49,805 nt of DNA from Flavobacterium frigoritolerans (GTDB lineage: Bacteria; Bacteroidota; Bacteroidia; Flavobacteriales; Flavobacteriaceae), in contig NZ_JAOZEV010000020.1 of NCBI RefSeq assembly GCF_025847275.1, positions 1 to 49,805 on the forward strand, read 5' to 3'. Shown one piece after another: positions 34,633-43,800 of the stretch (positions within the stretch are counted from its first letter, which is position 1; each line of letters begins with the position of its first letter). The position numbers and the translations under genes are program-made. Under the pieces are notes generated by a model that was given only the letters and a program-made list of their open reading frames with translations, made no database searches and was not told the origin of the DNA.

Positions 34633-34846
34633 ATCCGTTGGGTGTAATTAATTTTACGCATAGAAACATAGATTTTATGTGTAAAAAAGAACACAAAAAA
34701 GAAATATTTTTCTTTCACATCGCTGTCTATATGTCTTTAAAATAAGTAAAACGTCTTTTTTGAGTATACGAAACCTATGTTTCTATGCGTTAAATGAAAT
34801 TTTTACGACCGAATCGAATAGACTCAGTAATTACTCCCAACAAGTT
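34633..34846. repeat. ~200-bp repeat element, copy 3, with inverted core
   Basis: The ends (ATCCGTTGGGTGTAATTA and TAATTACTCCCAACAAGTT) match the other copies with several changes. The inner repeats CGCATAGAAACATAG and CTATGTTTCTATGCG are present. Between them the sequence reads as the reverse complement of copy 2 (GATTTTATGTGTAAAAAAGA and AAAATAAGTAAAACG), while the outer right part (GAATAGACTCAG) keeps the same orientation. So the core has flipped. Confidence 0.7.
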
Positions 34847-34860
34847 AGGTAGTATATAAA

Positions 34861-34887
34861 AGCTTAACCATTGGTTAGGCTTTTTTT
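34861..34887 (+). terminator. Hairpin with T-run
   Basis: AGCTTAACC (34861-34869) pairs with GGTTAGGCT (34873-34881) and is followed by TTTTTT. It lies after repeat copy 3 and 155 bases before the next gene. Confidence 0.75.
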
Positions 34888-35044
34888 ATGGGCTAAAAAT
34901 TGATTGTTATTAGAGAGAAATCAAAGCTTATTCGTGATTAGTTGTTTTATGTTACTTTTTAAAAATAAGTGCTTCTTTTTTTTCTTAAATTAGCTATACT
35001 TAAATTATTAGGAAAAATATACTAACTATCTATCCCCCTATTTT

Positions 35045-36103
35045 ATGAAAAAACACACAAACCTAAAAAATAGTATTGCCCTTACTCTACTATTTTTAAC
35101 TATTCTGTCACCAGAAGTTTATCCTTGTACTAGAGTTGTCTACAAAGGCCCTCTAAACACTGTAATTACAGCTCGATCTATGGACTGGAAAGACGAAATT
35201 GATGCTAATATTTGGGTTTTCCCCAGAGGATTACAAAGAGACGGTAATGTTGGTAAAAACTCCATTAAATGGACTTCTAAATACGGCAGTGTAATAACCA
35301 GTGCGTGGGATATTGCTACCACAGATGGTATCAACGAAAAAGGATTAGTTGCAAATGTTTTGTGGCTGGCTGAGAGCCAATACCCCAAATATAGCCCTCA
35401 GGGTGCCGCAAAAGGAATAACTATCTCTGCATGGGCTCAATATGTACTGGATAACTTTATGTCTGTTAAAGAAACTGTAGATGAGTTGAGAAAAGAAGAC
35501 TTTGTGGTTGTTTCTGATTACATTCCTGGTACAACAAAATTTACCACCTTACATCTTTCTGTTTCTGATGCTTCGGGTGACAATGCTATTTTTGAATATA
35601 TTGGCGGAAAACTAATAATCCACCACGATGCATTCTATACCGTCATGACTAATTCACCTATATTTGAAGAGCAACTAGCCATTAATAAATACTGGCAAGG
35701 CATTCCCGGAACTGTTATGCTACCAGGAACTAATCGGGCAGCCGACAGATATGCAAGAGCCTCTTTTTATATCAATGCTATACCACAAACTTCAGATATC
35801 CGTACCTCTATAGCTAGTGTTTTTAGCGTTATACGAAATTGTTCTGTTCCCTTCGGAATTTCTTCGGAGACTGAACCAAATATTTCTTCTACCAGATGGA
35901 GATCTGTTTCTGACCAAAAAAACCTAGTTTATTACTTTGAAACTGTACAGACTCCTAATACTTTTTGGATCGATTTAAAGAAAATTAATTTTAATAAAAA
36001 TGCTCCAGTTAAAAGACTAAGCGTAAGTAAAAATGAAACCTACGCAGGAGAAAGCTCTCAGAAACTTAGTACTGCGAAACCATTTACTTTCATCGGAATA
36101 TAA
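35045..36103 (+). CDS. Secreted choloylglycine hydrolase-family enzyme (linear amide C-N hydrolase)
   Basis: A 352-residue Ntn-hydrolase. The signal peptide (about 1-27) ends directly before Cys28 in EVYPC-TRVVYKG. This cysteine becomes the N-terminal nucleophile of bile-salt hydrolases and penicillin V acylases. Family residues are visible: Arg30 after C-T, ITARSMDW (Arg44, Asp47), then TDGINEKGLVANVLWLAESQ and MTNSPIFEEQLAINKYW, whose Asn is conserved. It cleaves linear amide bonds, for example N-acyl amino acids or acyl-homoserine lactones. The substrate in this organism is not known. The gene is monocistronic, ended by the hairpin 36118-36155. Confidence 0.88.
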   Translation: MKKHTNLKNSIALTLLFLTILSPEVYPCTRVVYKGPLNTVITARSMDWKDEIDANIWVFPRGLQRDGNVGKNSIKWTSKYGSVITSAWDIATTDGINEKGLVANVLWLAESQYPKYSPQGAAKGITISAWAQYVLDNFMSVKETVDELRKEDFVVVSDYIPGTTKFTTLHLSVSDASGDNAIFEYIGGKLIIHHDAFYTVMTNSPIFEEQLAINKYWQGIPGTVMLPGTNRAADRYARASFYINAIPQTSDIRTSIASVFSVIRNCSVPFGISSETEPNISSTRWRSVSDQKNLVYYFETVQTPNTFWIDLKKINFNKNAPVKRLSVSKNETYAGESSQKLSTAKPFTFIGI

Positions 36104-36117
36104 TTTAGTAAACAACA

Positions 36118-36155
36118 AAGCCCATTTTCAATTCTCTGAATTAAAAATGGGCTTT
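36118..36155. terminator. Bidirectional terminator between convergent genes
   Basis: AAGCCCATTTT-CAATTC (36118-36135) pairs with GAATTAAAAATGGGCTTT (36138-36155), with T on both outer sides. It lies between the convergent amide hydrolase and PorP/SprF-like genes. Confidence 0.85.
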
Positions 36156-36192
36156 TATAAATATAGAGTTCTTCTGAATCTATATTGTTCGC

Positions 36193-37125
36193 TTAAAAGC
36201 ACCTATAACGAGTAATTTTTCGTTTTTTAGAAAACTCATAACGAAAGAATATCTCATGTGATCCTGAATTATAATTTGCTAACTTGGTTGTTTCGGCATC
36301 GTAAGCATAACCAATCAACATACCGTCTGATACCTGAAAGGCTACCATTCCGCTTACGGCTGCACTCCATCTGTATGCTATTCCTGCCGTAAATATTTCA
36401 TCGAATATAAAATTGGCAGATAAATCCATTTGTAAAGGGGCTCCTCTAACCACTTTTGTCAACATCGAAGGTTTAAACTTTATGTCGCGATCTATATCAA
36501 AAACGTAACCTGCCATCAAATAATAGCTCATACGTTCTTTGACCACAAAACTCGATGCGGTATTATTTGCACTTTTATCGTAATAACTCGTTTCCAGCAT
36601 TTTAGGAAGCGATAATCCTATATAAGATACATCTGAGTACCAATAAACCCCTGCTCCTATATTTGGAGAAAATTTATTATCGATGTTTTCCTGAAATCTT
36701 GGATCCGAAGGATCATAGATATTTAATTTTGTAAAATCTACATTAAGTAAATTGGCCGTCGCTTTTAATCCAAAGGATAGTTTATATGTATCCGAAGTGT
36801 TAATCGTATAAGAGAAATCCGCTGAAATAGAATTCTCTGTCATGGGACCAATTTTATCATTAATAATTGATGTTCCCCAACCGACATTACTAAATTCAAT
36901 GGGTGCATTAATTGATACAACATTTGTAACCGGAGCTCCATCTAAGCCTACCCATTGATTTCTATGCATACCAAAAATGCTCATTACTTCACGTGAGCCT
37001 GCATAAGCCGGATTGATACTTGTGGTATTGTACATATATTGTGTAAATTGGGATTCCCGTTGTGCCCAACTAACATTATATATAGATAGAATTAGTAGTA
37101 TCAATCCTAATCTTTTGTTTTTCAT
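36193..37125 (-). CDS. PorP/SprF-family outer-membrane protein
   Basis: The 310-residue protein has a signal peptide (MKNKRLGLILLILSIYNVSW, cut near AQ) and the family opening SQFTQYMYNTTSINPAYAGS, then FGMHRNQWVGLDGAP. Barrel strands continue to the C-terminal GSHEIFFRYEFSKKRKI. PorP/SprF proteins bind the C-terminal domain of surface adhesins exported by the type IX system. Most are encoded beside a large adhesin with a gliding-motility C-terminal domain, but here no such gene is next to it; the nearest candidate is the huge secreted protein at 46238, ten kb away. It is an orphan copy, downstream of the AraC-type pair on the same strand. Confidence 0.9.
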   Translation of the reverse strand: MKNKRLGLILLILSIYNVSWAQRESQFTQYMYNTTSINPAYAGSREVMSIFGMHRNQWVGLDGAPVTNVVSINAPIEFSNVGWGTSIINDKIGPMTENSISADFSYTINTSDTYKLSFGLKATANLLNVDFTKLNIYDPSDPRFQENIDNKFSPNIGAGVYWYSDVSYIGLSLPKMLETSYYDKSANNTASSFVVKERMSYYLMAGYVFDIDRDIKFKPSMLTKVVRGAPLQMDLSANFIFDEIFTAGIAYRWSAAVSGMVAFQVSDGMLIGYAYDAETTKLANYNSGSHEIFFRYEFSKKRKITRYRCF

Positions 37126-37283
37126 TCTATTAAATTTTCTATTTGGCTAAATAATAAATTTTATACCATACAATACGGTAAAAAAATATCACAATAAGTC
37201 TTTTTTTCAATCGTATTTATAAAGCAAATAGACATTAAAAAAACCAAAGAAATGTTTAATAAAACAGCAATACCAGTAAGGGA

Positions 37284-38288
37284 TTAAAGCGTATTTTTTA
37301 CAAAATCATCGGAAGGCCTTCTTCCAAATTGCTTATAATACTTTAAAGAAAAATAGCTTAGTGTACAAAAATTTAATTCTTTAGAGACCTCCATTAATGA
37401 ATCGAAACTTCCACTTTTAAGCAGTTTATTGGCTAAAATCATCCTTTCTCTTATAAAAAAATGATTCGGGCTATTAACAAACATTTTCTTGAATGAAGAA
37501 GTATATTTTGAAACAGACATATTTGCCATATTTGCCAAAAATTTAATTCCCGGAAAATTTGCAAACAAATTATCTAATAAATATTCTTTAGTAATATTTA
37601 AGAACTCTATTTCTTTTTCAGGCATATAATGAAGTATTGGAGCTTGTTTAGAGTAGCGATCAATAAATGTCCCTAATAATCTAAATACAACTCCTTTTAA
37701 ATAAATATCAAAGGCAGGGTCCTGAAAGGATTTGCTTTTAATATCATGTATTATAAGCATACTCTCACTATCAATATGATCGTAGAAGAAAACACTGCTT
37801 TTACTTTTTTTTGCCTTTCGTTTATCATGTTCATTTTTCGTTCCATTAATAACCGGAAAATTCAATAAATCCTTAGCAACTAGTAATCGCATTGCAAAAA
37901 TACGTTCTCCTATAATTGGATGAAAAACTTTGTCAACAACATTATCAAATACTCCTAATCCTAAATTTGATTTATATCCAATTTTATCATTTGCCCCTTG
38001 AATATTAATTAAATTTATCCCGTCGCTAAGATTATAATGTATTATGTATAAATCATCATCTGATTTAAGACTATTTATTTTGATTGGTTTTTTAAATGTT
38101 AAATCCCAAATTACAACTGATAGCCCAGGTATAACGCCAGTAAAATAAAAACCTCCATCTGCAATACTTTTAGGCATGAGCAATAGCTTCTCTTCTATTA
38201 GCTCTGCTCCCATCTCCTCAACAAGTTGCTGAGTAAATTGTTTTTGCCAGTCGGCTGTTAAGGTATAAGTATGACTTATTTCCATCAT
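37284..38288 (-). CDS. AraC-type regulator, second of a tandem pair
   Basis: This 334-residue protein starts ATGATG (38288), its first base shared with the stop of the previous gene (TAATG), so the pair is translationally coupled. The N-terminal 200 residues form an unrecognised ligand- or partner-binding region (YFTGVIPGLSVVIWDLTFKK). The C-terminus has two HTH motifs of the AraC type: FPGIKFLANMANMSVSKYTS, then MEVSKELNFCTLSYFSLKYY with FGRRPSDDF. The second is a fair match to the consensus. It is paralogous to the gene before it, with the same length and domain order. Confidence 0.75.
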   Translation of the reverse strand: MMEISHTYTLTADWQKQFTQQLVEEMGAELIEEKLLLMPKSIADGGFYFTGVIPGLSVVIWDLTFKKPIKINSLKSDDDLYIIHYNLSDGINLINIQGANDKIGYKSNLGLGVFDNVVDKVFHPIIGERIFAMRLLVAKDLLNFPVINGTKNEHDKRKAKKSKSSVFFYDHIDSESMLIIHDIKSKSFQDPAFDIYLKGVVFRLLGTFIDRYSKQAPILHYMPEKEIEFLNITKEYLLDNLFANFPGIKFLANMANMSVSKYTSSFKKMFVNSPNHFFIRERMILANKLLKSGSFDSLMEVSKELNFCTLSYFSLKYYKQFGRRPSDDFVKNTL

Positions 38289-39271
38289 TATTGCAATTGT
38301 TTAATGAAATTCTTTGGAGACATTCCGAATGATTCCTTAAATTTTATAATAAAATAGGAGCTGCCCGAAAAATTCAATTTTTCAGAAACTTGCCTGATTG
38401 TTAATTGCTTTTCTTCCAAAAGTCTCTTGGATTCCAATAGTTTACTATTCATGAAAAAATAATTCGGAGTCATTCCTGTAATTTTCCTGAAGAGTTTTTT
38501 ATATTTTGATACTGACATATTTACTTCTTTTGCCAAAAAAGGAATACCTGGAAAAGCGCCCTTTATATTTTCTGTTAAATAGATTTTAGATCTCATAATA
38601 TGAGCCAAATCATCTTCATTAACAGTATCAATTATAATTTCATCAAAGCTCATTTTTTCTATAAACTCTGCTATAAGATTTAATACTGTCCCTTTTAAAT
38701 GAAATTCAAAAGAGGTGTCTTCTACTTTTTTAGATCTCAAATCCATCAGAAGATTGTAACTTTTATTACTCATTCTTGTAAGATTAATAATCGTATTTTT
38801 TTCAGGGTTGAGTATATTGTCTATATGTTTTTTTTGTGTGAGATTATTTTTAAAATATTCTTTGATTGCTTCTTTTTTTATAAAAATATTAAGCGCAAAC
38901 GTTTCACTTCCACGTTTGACAATATAGTCTGAATGCAGTGCACTATCAATAATAGCCATATTGTAACTCCATTTTCCGATACGATTTATATTATCATCTG
39001 ATAATAGAGCAACTCTTCCTTCTGTAAGATTATAATAAACTCCTATAAAATCGTCTGTTTTATTTACTTGTCTAAAATGAATTTCTGAATGATATACTAC
39101 ATCTAAATAAAGTGCTGAAATATTAGGGTCACAATTTAAAACATATCTGTCTCCTGTATGGATATAATCTGGCACTAAAATAAAATTACCATCAACCTTT
39201 CCTTCAAGTTCCTCTGCAAGCGGTTCAACCCAATCGAGCTCTACTCCATAATGATGTGTAATTTTTTTCAT
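38288..39271 (-). CDS. AraC-type regulator, first of a tandem pair
   Basis: The 327-residue protein has the same layout as its neighbour: an N-terminal half (YVLNCDPNISALYLDVVYHS, then YYNLTEGRVALLSDDNINRI) and a C-terminal AraC double HTH (FLAKEVNMSVSKYKKLFRKI, TIRQVSEKLNFSGSSYFIIK, FGMSPKNFIKQL), a better match than the second copy. No signal peptide. Two adjacent paralogues may form a heterodimer or respond to different signals. Targets are not evident; the PorP/SprF gene lies downstream on the same strand. Confidence 0.8.
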   Translation of the reverse strand: MKKITHHYGVELDWVEPLAEELEGKVDGNFILVPDYIHTGDRYVLNCDPNISALYLDVVYHSEIHFRQVNKTDDFIGVYYNLTEGRVALLSDDNINRIGKWSYNMAIIDSALHSDYIVKRGSETFALNIFIKKEAIKEYFKNNLTQKKHIDNILNPEKNTIINLTRMSNKSYNLLMDLRSKKVEDTSFEFHLKGTVLNLIAEFIEKMSFDEIIIDTVNEDDLAHIMRSKIYLTENIKGAFPGIPFLAKEVNMSVSKYKKLFRKITGMTPNYFFMNSKLLESKRLLEEKQLTIRQVSEKLNFSGSSYFIIKFKESFGMSPKNFIKQLQ

Positions 39272-39649
39272 GGTATTTGTTTAACTTTTTTCACAAAACA
39301 AAGCTTGTTTTGCTTTAATATAATTTCAAAAAAACTTTCATAATCAATATGTAATCCTATAAAATTGTGTCTTATGGAATTAGCTATCAATTAAAAATCA
39401 TAGGGGAATGATTTTTAAACTGAGTTGCTTCATTTTTATCCTTAAAACACTAGAAGCTTAAATGAAATAATATGCTTACAACACGTATGAGATATGCTAA
39501 AAGCCGTATTTATTTTTGAAAGTAAATATAGAAAAAAATATAGAAAACTAACTATTCCTTTTTTTGATATAGAAAAAAATTAAGCAGCTACATCTCATTT
39601 GTCTGTCTTTTAAATAAGATTATTCTACCTAATAAATTGCTATTGAATA
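39272..39649. other. Intergenic region upstream of the AraC pair
   Basis: AT-rich, with no gene recognised. It should hold the promoter of the AraC pair, but no full TAnnTTTG box stands out. Confidence 0.35.
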
Positions 39650-39682
39650 AAGAAGGGCAGTCTAAAATAGACTGCCCTTCTT
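39650..39682. terminator. Terminator of the second efflux operon
   Basis: A perfect 13-bp stem (AGAAGGGCAGTCT, 39651-39663, with 39669-39681) and a 5-base loop, flanked by A on one side and T on the other, so it can act on both strands. It lies 23 bases after the adaptor stop on the minus strand. Confidence 0.85.
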
Positions 39683-39704
39683 ATTATAATGTTTTATATC
39701 GCTA

Positions 39705-40835
39705 TTATTCTGCGCTATTCATAAAGGTCATTAAAAGTGTGTACGCATTCTTGGTAACTATTTTTGATGATGAATTTATTAGAACCGATTTAATTTGGCG
39801 ATACCCATCATTAGTCGTTCCAGGGGTTACTGCAACCATCTTATAATTATTATTTCCTGTATCTGAAAAAACAAAAAACTCTCCCTGCCATCTCACGACT
39901 GCATCTTCTGGTACTGTAAGTGCTTTTTCATTTTCAAATTCTACTTCGGCATTAATAAACAGCCCCGGAAGTAACGAACTATCATATTGGTTTATTTTAC
40001 AAACAACCTCAGCCGCCCTGTCGCCATTAAGACTTTGATTTATATATGCGATTTTTGCAGTATATTTCTTTGATGGATTACTATTAGCAAAAGCGGTTAC
40101 TGTTTGTCCTATCGAAAGTAAATGCACATCTTTCTCAAAAGCATTCATAACAAGTACAATATCGCTTGTTTCCATCAACTCAAAGAGCATATCTGTTGGA
40201 GAAATATATTTACCCACATTTACATTTACCTTTGATACTAAACCATTTATTGGAGAAATTATAGCTACTGTTTTACTAATATTTGATGCCGTAAGTGTTT
40301 TTACATGAATCCCCAACAATGTTAATTTCTGTGCTAATGATGCCATATTTATACGTTGCGTCTGCATTTCTGTAGCGGTTTGTTCAAACAGCTTATCACT
40401 GCTTGCTTTCTTGGCATTTAGTTCTTTTTGTCTGTTGTATTCGCTTTGAGCTAATTGAAACTTTTCTTTAGCAGTTAGGTAATCCTGCTGAAGCTGTATA
40501 TATTGCATATCTTCTACTACTGCTAGTAACTGACCTTTTTTAACTTTCATTCCAGCCATTAAATCGGTCTTTTTAATATACCCTCCCAACGGAATACTTA
40601 TACTTATAACACTTTTAGGCGGTACGGTAACTGTTCCCTGAAGGCTTAATATTCCTTTTACATCTTTTTCCTGAGGATTACCGATTACCAACTCTGCATT
40701 CTTTACTTGTTCATTAGTTAATTGAATACTGCTTTCCTCCTTATTAGCTTCGGCATTATTTTGTTGCTCTTTTTTATCACTTTTACAGGATACTATAAAT
40801 AACATCCCTAAAATTGCGGTTATATATGTTCTCAT
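39705..40835 (-). CDS. Efflux RND periplasmic adaptor (CusB/CzcB type), lipoprotein
   Basis: A 376-residue membrane-fusion protein. Lipobox FIVSC (Cys17) follows MRTYITAILGML. The barrel-sandwich half SISIPLGGYIKKTDLMAGMK and a coiled-coil hairpin (LTAKEKFQLAQSEYNRQKEL) precede the second half VAIISPINGLVSKVNVNVGK, the barrel domain (MNAFEKDVHLLSIGQTVTAF) and a membrane-proximal part. It differs clearly from the adaptor at 10313, so the two efflux systems are not recent duplicates. It is the last gene of the operon, 4 bases after the fused pump, and is followed by a terminator. Confidence 0.88.
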   Translation of the reverse strand: MRTYITAILGMLFIVSCKSDKKEQQNNAEANKEESSIQLTNEQVKNAELVIGNPQEKDVKGILSLQGTVTVPPKSVISISIPLGGYIKKTDLMAGMKVKKGQLLAVVEDMQYIQLQQDYLTAKEKFQLAQSEYNRQKELNAKKASSDKLFEQTATEMQTQRINMASLAQKLTLLGIHVKTLTASNISKTVAIISPINGLVSKVNVNVGKYISPTDMLFELMETSDIVLVMNAFEKDVHLLSIGQTVTAFANSNPSKKYTAKIAYINQSLNGDRAAEVVCKINQYDSSLLPGLFINAEVEFENEKALTVPEDAVVRWQGEFFVFSDTGNNNYKMVAVTPGTTNDGYRQIKSVLINSSSKIVTKNAYTLLMTFMNSAE

Positions 40836-40839
40836 TATA

Positions 40840-43800
40840 TTATAAATTATTAAGGGTTTGAAGGTTAACTATTGCTTTATTATAATCATTAATCCTATCG
40901 AGATATTCATTTTTTATTGTTATTGCCTGGTTTACTACCAATACCCACTGGAGATAATCAATATCTCCATTTTCTAATTGACTATTGGCTGCATCTATTA
41001 TAATTGATGCATTTTTAAGCCCATCATTCTCATAATAATTAAGGCTTTCTTTATACTTCTCTACCTCGCTTAAAGCATTTGTAATCTCTGTTTTTATTTC
41101 AATTTTTGTTGCCTCTGCCATTGTTTGGTAATTGTCATATTCTATTTTGGCAGCTTTATTACGTGCTGATTGACTCGAATAAAACAACGGAATAGACAAT
41201 CCTAGATTAACATAGCTAAATCTGTTATTGCTATCATAATAAACATCCTGTCCGGTGTTATTGGTTTGTGTACCTATAATACTTAAATTATTATATCCCA
41301 ATGTAATATCGGGTAACATCTTAGCTTGTTCAGTTTTCCACTTCCATTTTGCTGCAGCTGCAATATGATTCGAAAGCCTTATCTGTGGTAATTCAGTTAT
41401 ATTAGATTTATCACTTAACGAGATATTAAAATCATTCTTAATATTTTCTGAAGCTGGTATATGGGTTATACTGTCCTGAAGAACGGCATTAAAGGATCGA
41501 ATTGTGATATCGATATCTCTATTTACCATTGTAAGCTGGTTGGTATAAAATTGTCTAGCAGATTGTGAAGCACTTTTTTCGAGCACATTTGTTTCTCCTG
41601 TTTTATAACGCAAATCCGATTTTTGCTCCATTAATCTATAAATAGAGTCTGCATATGTCAGCAATTCTTTTTTACTATTTAACCAGATATAGGAGTAAAA
41701 AAGATTCCTCACATTTGATTTAATCTGCTGTGTCGTTAACTGCGATTCAACCTTAGCAACATTATAGTTTTCTGTTAAGTTTTTTTTCTGATTGCTATAC
41801 ACTGTTGGAAAAGCAAAGGTTTGACTTATTCCGAAACGGCTATCATTAAGTCGGCTATTAAACTGTCCATAATCTGCATCTAACGAGGTCTTCGGAATAT
41901 CAAAAGCTGATTTTCGGAGTTGCTCTTTTGATTTTTCGTTTAACTGAGCCGATTTCACTCTTTTATTATTCTGAATAGCTATAGACAAAGATTGATCTAG
42001 TGATGTAGGCAGCTGTTGTGCCTGAACTGAGGCAGTTATAAATAAACCAACAAGCAATAATGCCAATTTATCAATTTTATTTTTTTTCATTTTTTTCGTA
42101 AATACTTTGGTGTGGTAGGTCATTAAATAAATAGATGGCAGTACAAACAGCGTAAGTAATGTTGCTGTTATAAGTCCGCCAATAACTACTGTTGCTAATG
42201 GACGTTGTACCTCTGCTCCTGCACCATTGCTTAAAGCCATTGGCAAGAAACCTAATGAAGCTACTGCAGCTGTCATCAACACAGGACGCAACCTATTTTT
42301 TGTTCCTGTAATGATAATTTGTATGGCATCGGTAATTTCACCAAGCTTCTGTATTCGATTAAACTCGGATATTAAAACAATTCCGTTTAGTACTGCTACT
42401 CCAAAGAGTGCAATAAATCCAACTCCTGCTGATATACTAAATGGCATATCACGCAAGGCAAGTCCAAATACTCCTCCAATAGCCGATAATGGAATTGCTG
42501 TAAAAATTATAATTCCTTCTTTTAAAGACCTGAATGCAAAGTATAATAGTGCTAAAATCATTAATAATGCAGCTGGAACAGCAACACCTAGGCGTGATTT
42601 TGCTTCTTGCAAGTTTTCGAATGTACCTCCGTAAGTAATATAGTAACCGGGATCAAATTTTATTTGATTATTTACCTTTTTCTGCAATTCTTCTACTATA
42701 GATTCTACATCACGGCCTCTGACATTAAATCCTACAATTATTCTTCTTTTTGCATCTTCTCGCTGTATCTGGTTTGGTCCTTCTATTTCTTTTACCGATG
42801 CTACCTGATACAATGGGATTTGCATTCCTGTAGGGGTTGCTATCAATAAATTACGTACATCTGAGATATCTTTTCGACCACTATCCTCTACTCTAACAAC
42901 CATGTCAAAGCGTTTCTCTCCTTCATAAATACTACCTGCTACTGCTCCGGCAAAAGCAGCATTTACCGTTTTGTTTATATCTGAAACGTAGATTCCATAT
43001 TTAGCCATTTCTGCCCAATCATAATCAATAACAATCTGAGGCATTCCTGTAACTTTCTCCACATAAAGATCTGTAGCTCCATCTACTGTTTTAGCTATTG
43101 CTCCTAATTTCTCCGCATATTCAGCAAGTTTATCAAGGTCTTCTCCATAAATCTTACATACAACATCTTGCTTTGCTCCAGTCATCAATTCATTAAAACG
43201 CATTTGAACTGGAAATTGAAAACCTGTAGTAACTCCCGGGGCAACTTCTTTTACTGTTTCGGTCATTTTATCTGCCAACTCTGGAAATGAGGAAGCACTT
43301 GTCCATTCTGATTTGTCTTTTAAAACAATAATCATATCCCCTCCCTCTATAGGCATTGGATCTGTGGGGATTTCAGCACTTCCAATTCTAGAAACTACCT
43401 TTTCTACTTCTGGATATTTGCTTTTAAGAGCTACTGATATTTTCTGAATTGTTGCTGTAGTTGTCGAAAGGTTAGTTCCGAGTAGCAAACGTGTTTCTAC
43501 TGCAAAATCTCCTTCTTCTAGCTGTGGTATAAACTCTCCTCCCATCCTAGAAAACATAAACATTGCGATTCCAAATAAAACAAATGCCGAAATCACTATA
43601 CCCTTTCTTATGCGTAAAGCTTTAGACAACCACTTTTCATAATAGAACTCTAGCCTAGCCATAATTCGATCTGAAAGATTTGGTTTATGGTTCATATTCT
43701 TACTTATAAATAATGAACTAACCATCGGTACATAAGTAAGTGACAGTATAAAGGCTCCTAAAATGGCAAAAGCGACTGTTTGTGCCATTGGTTTAAACAT

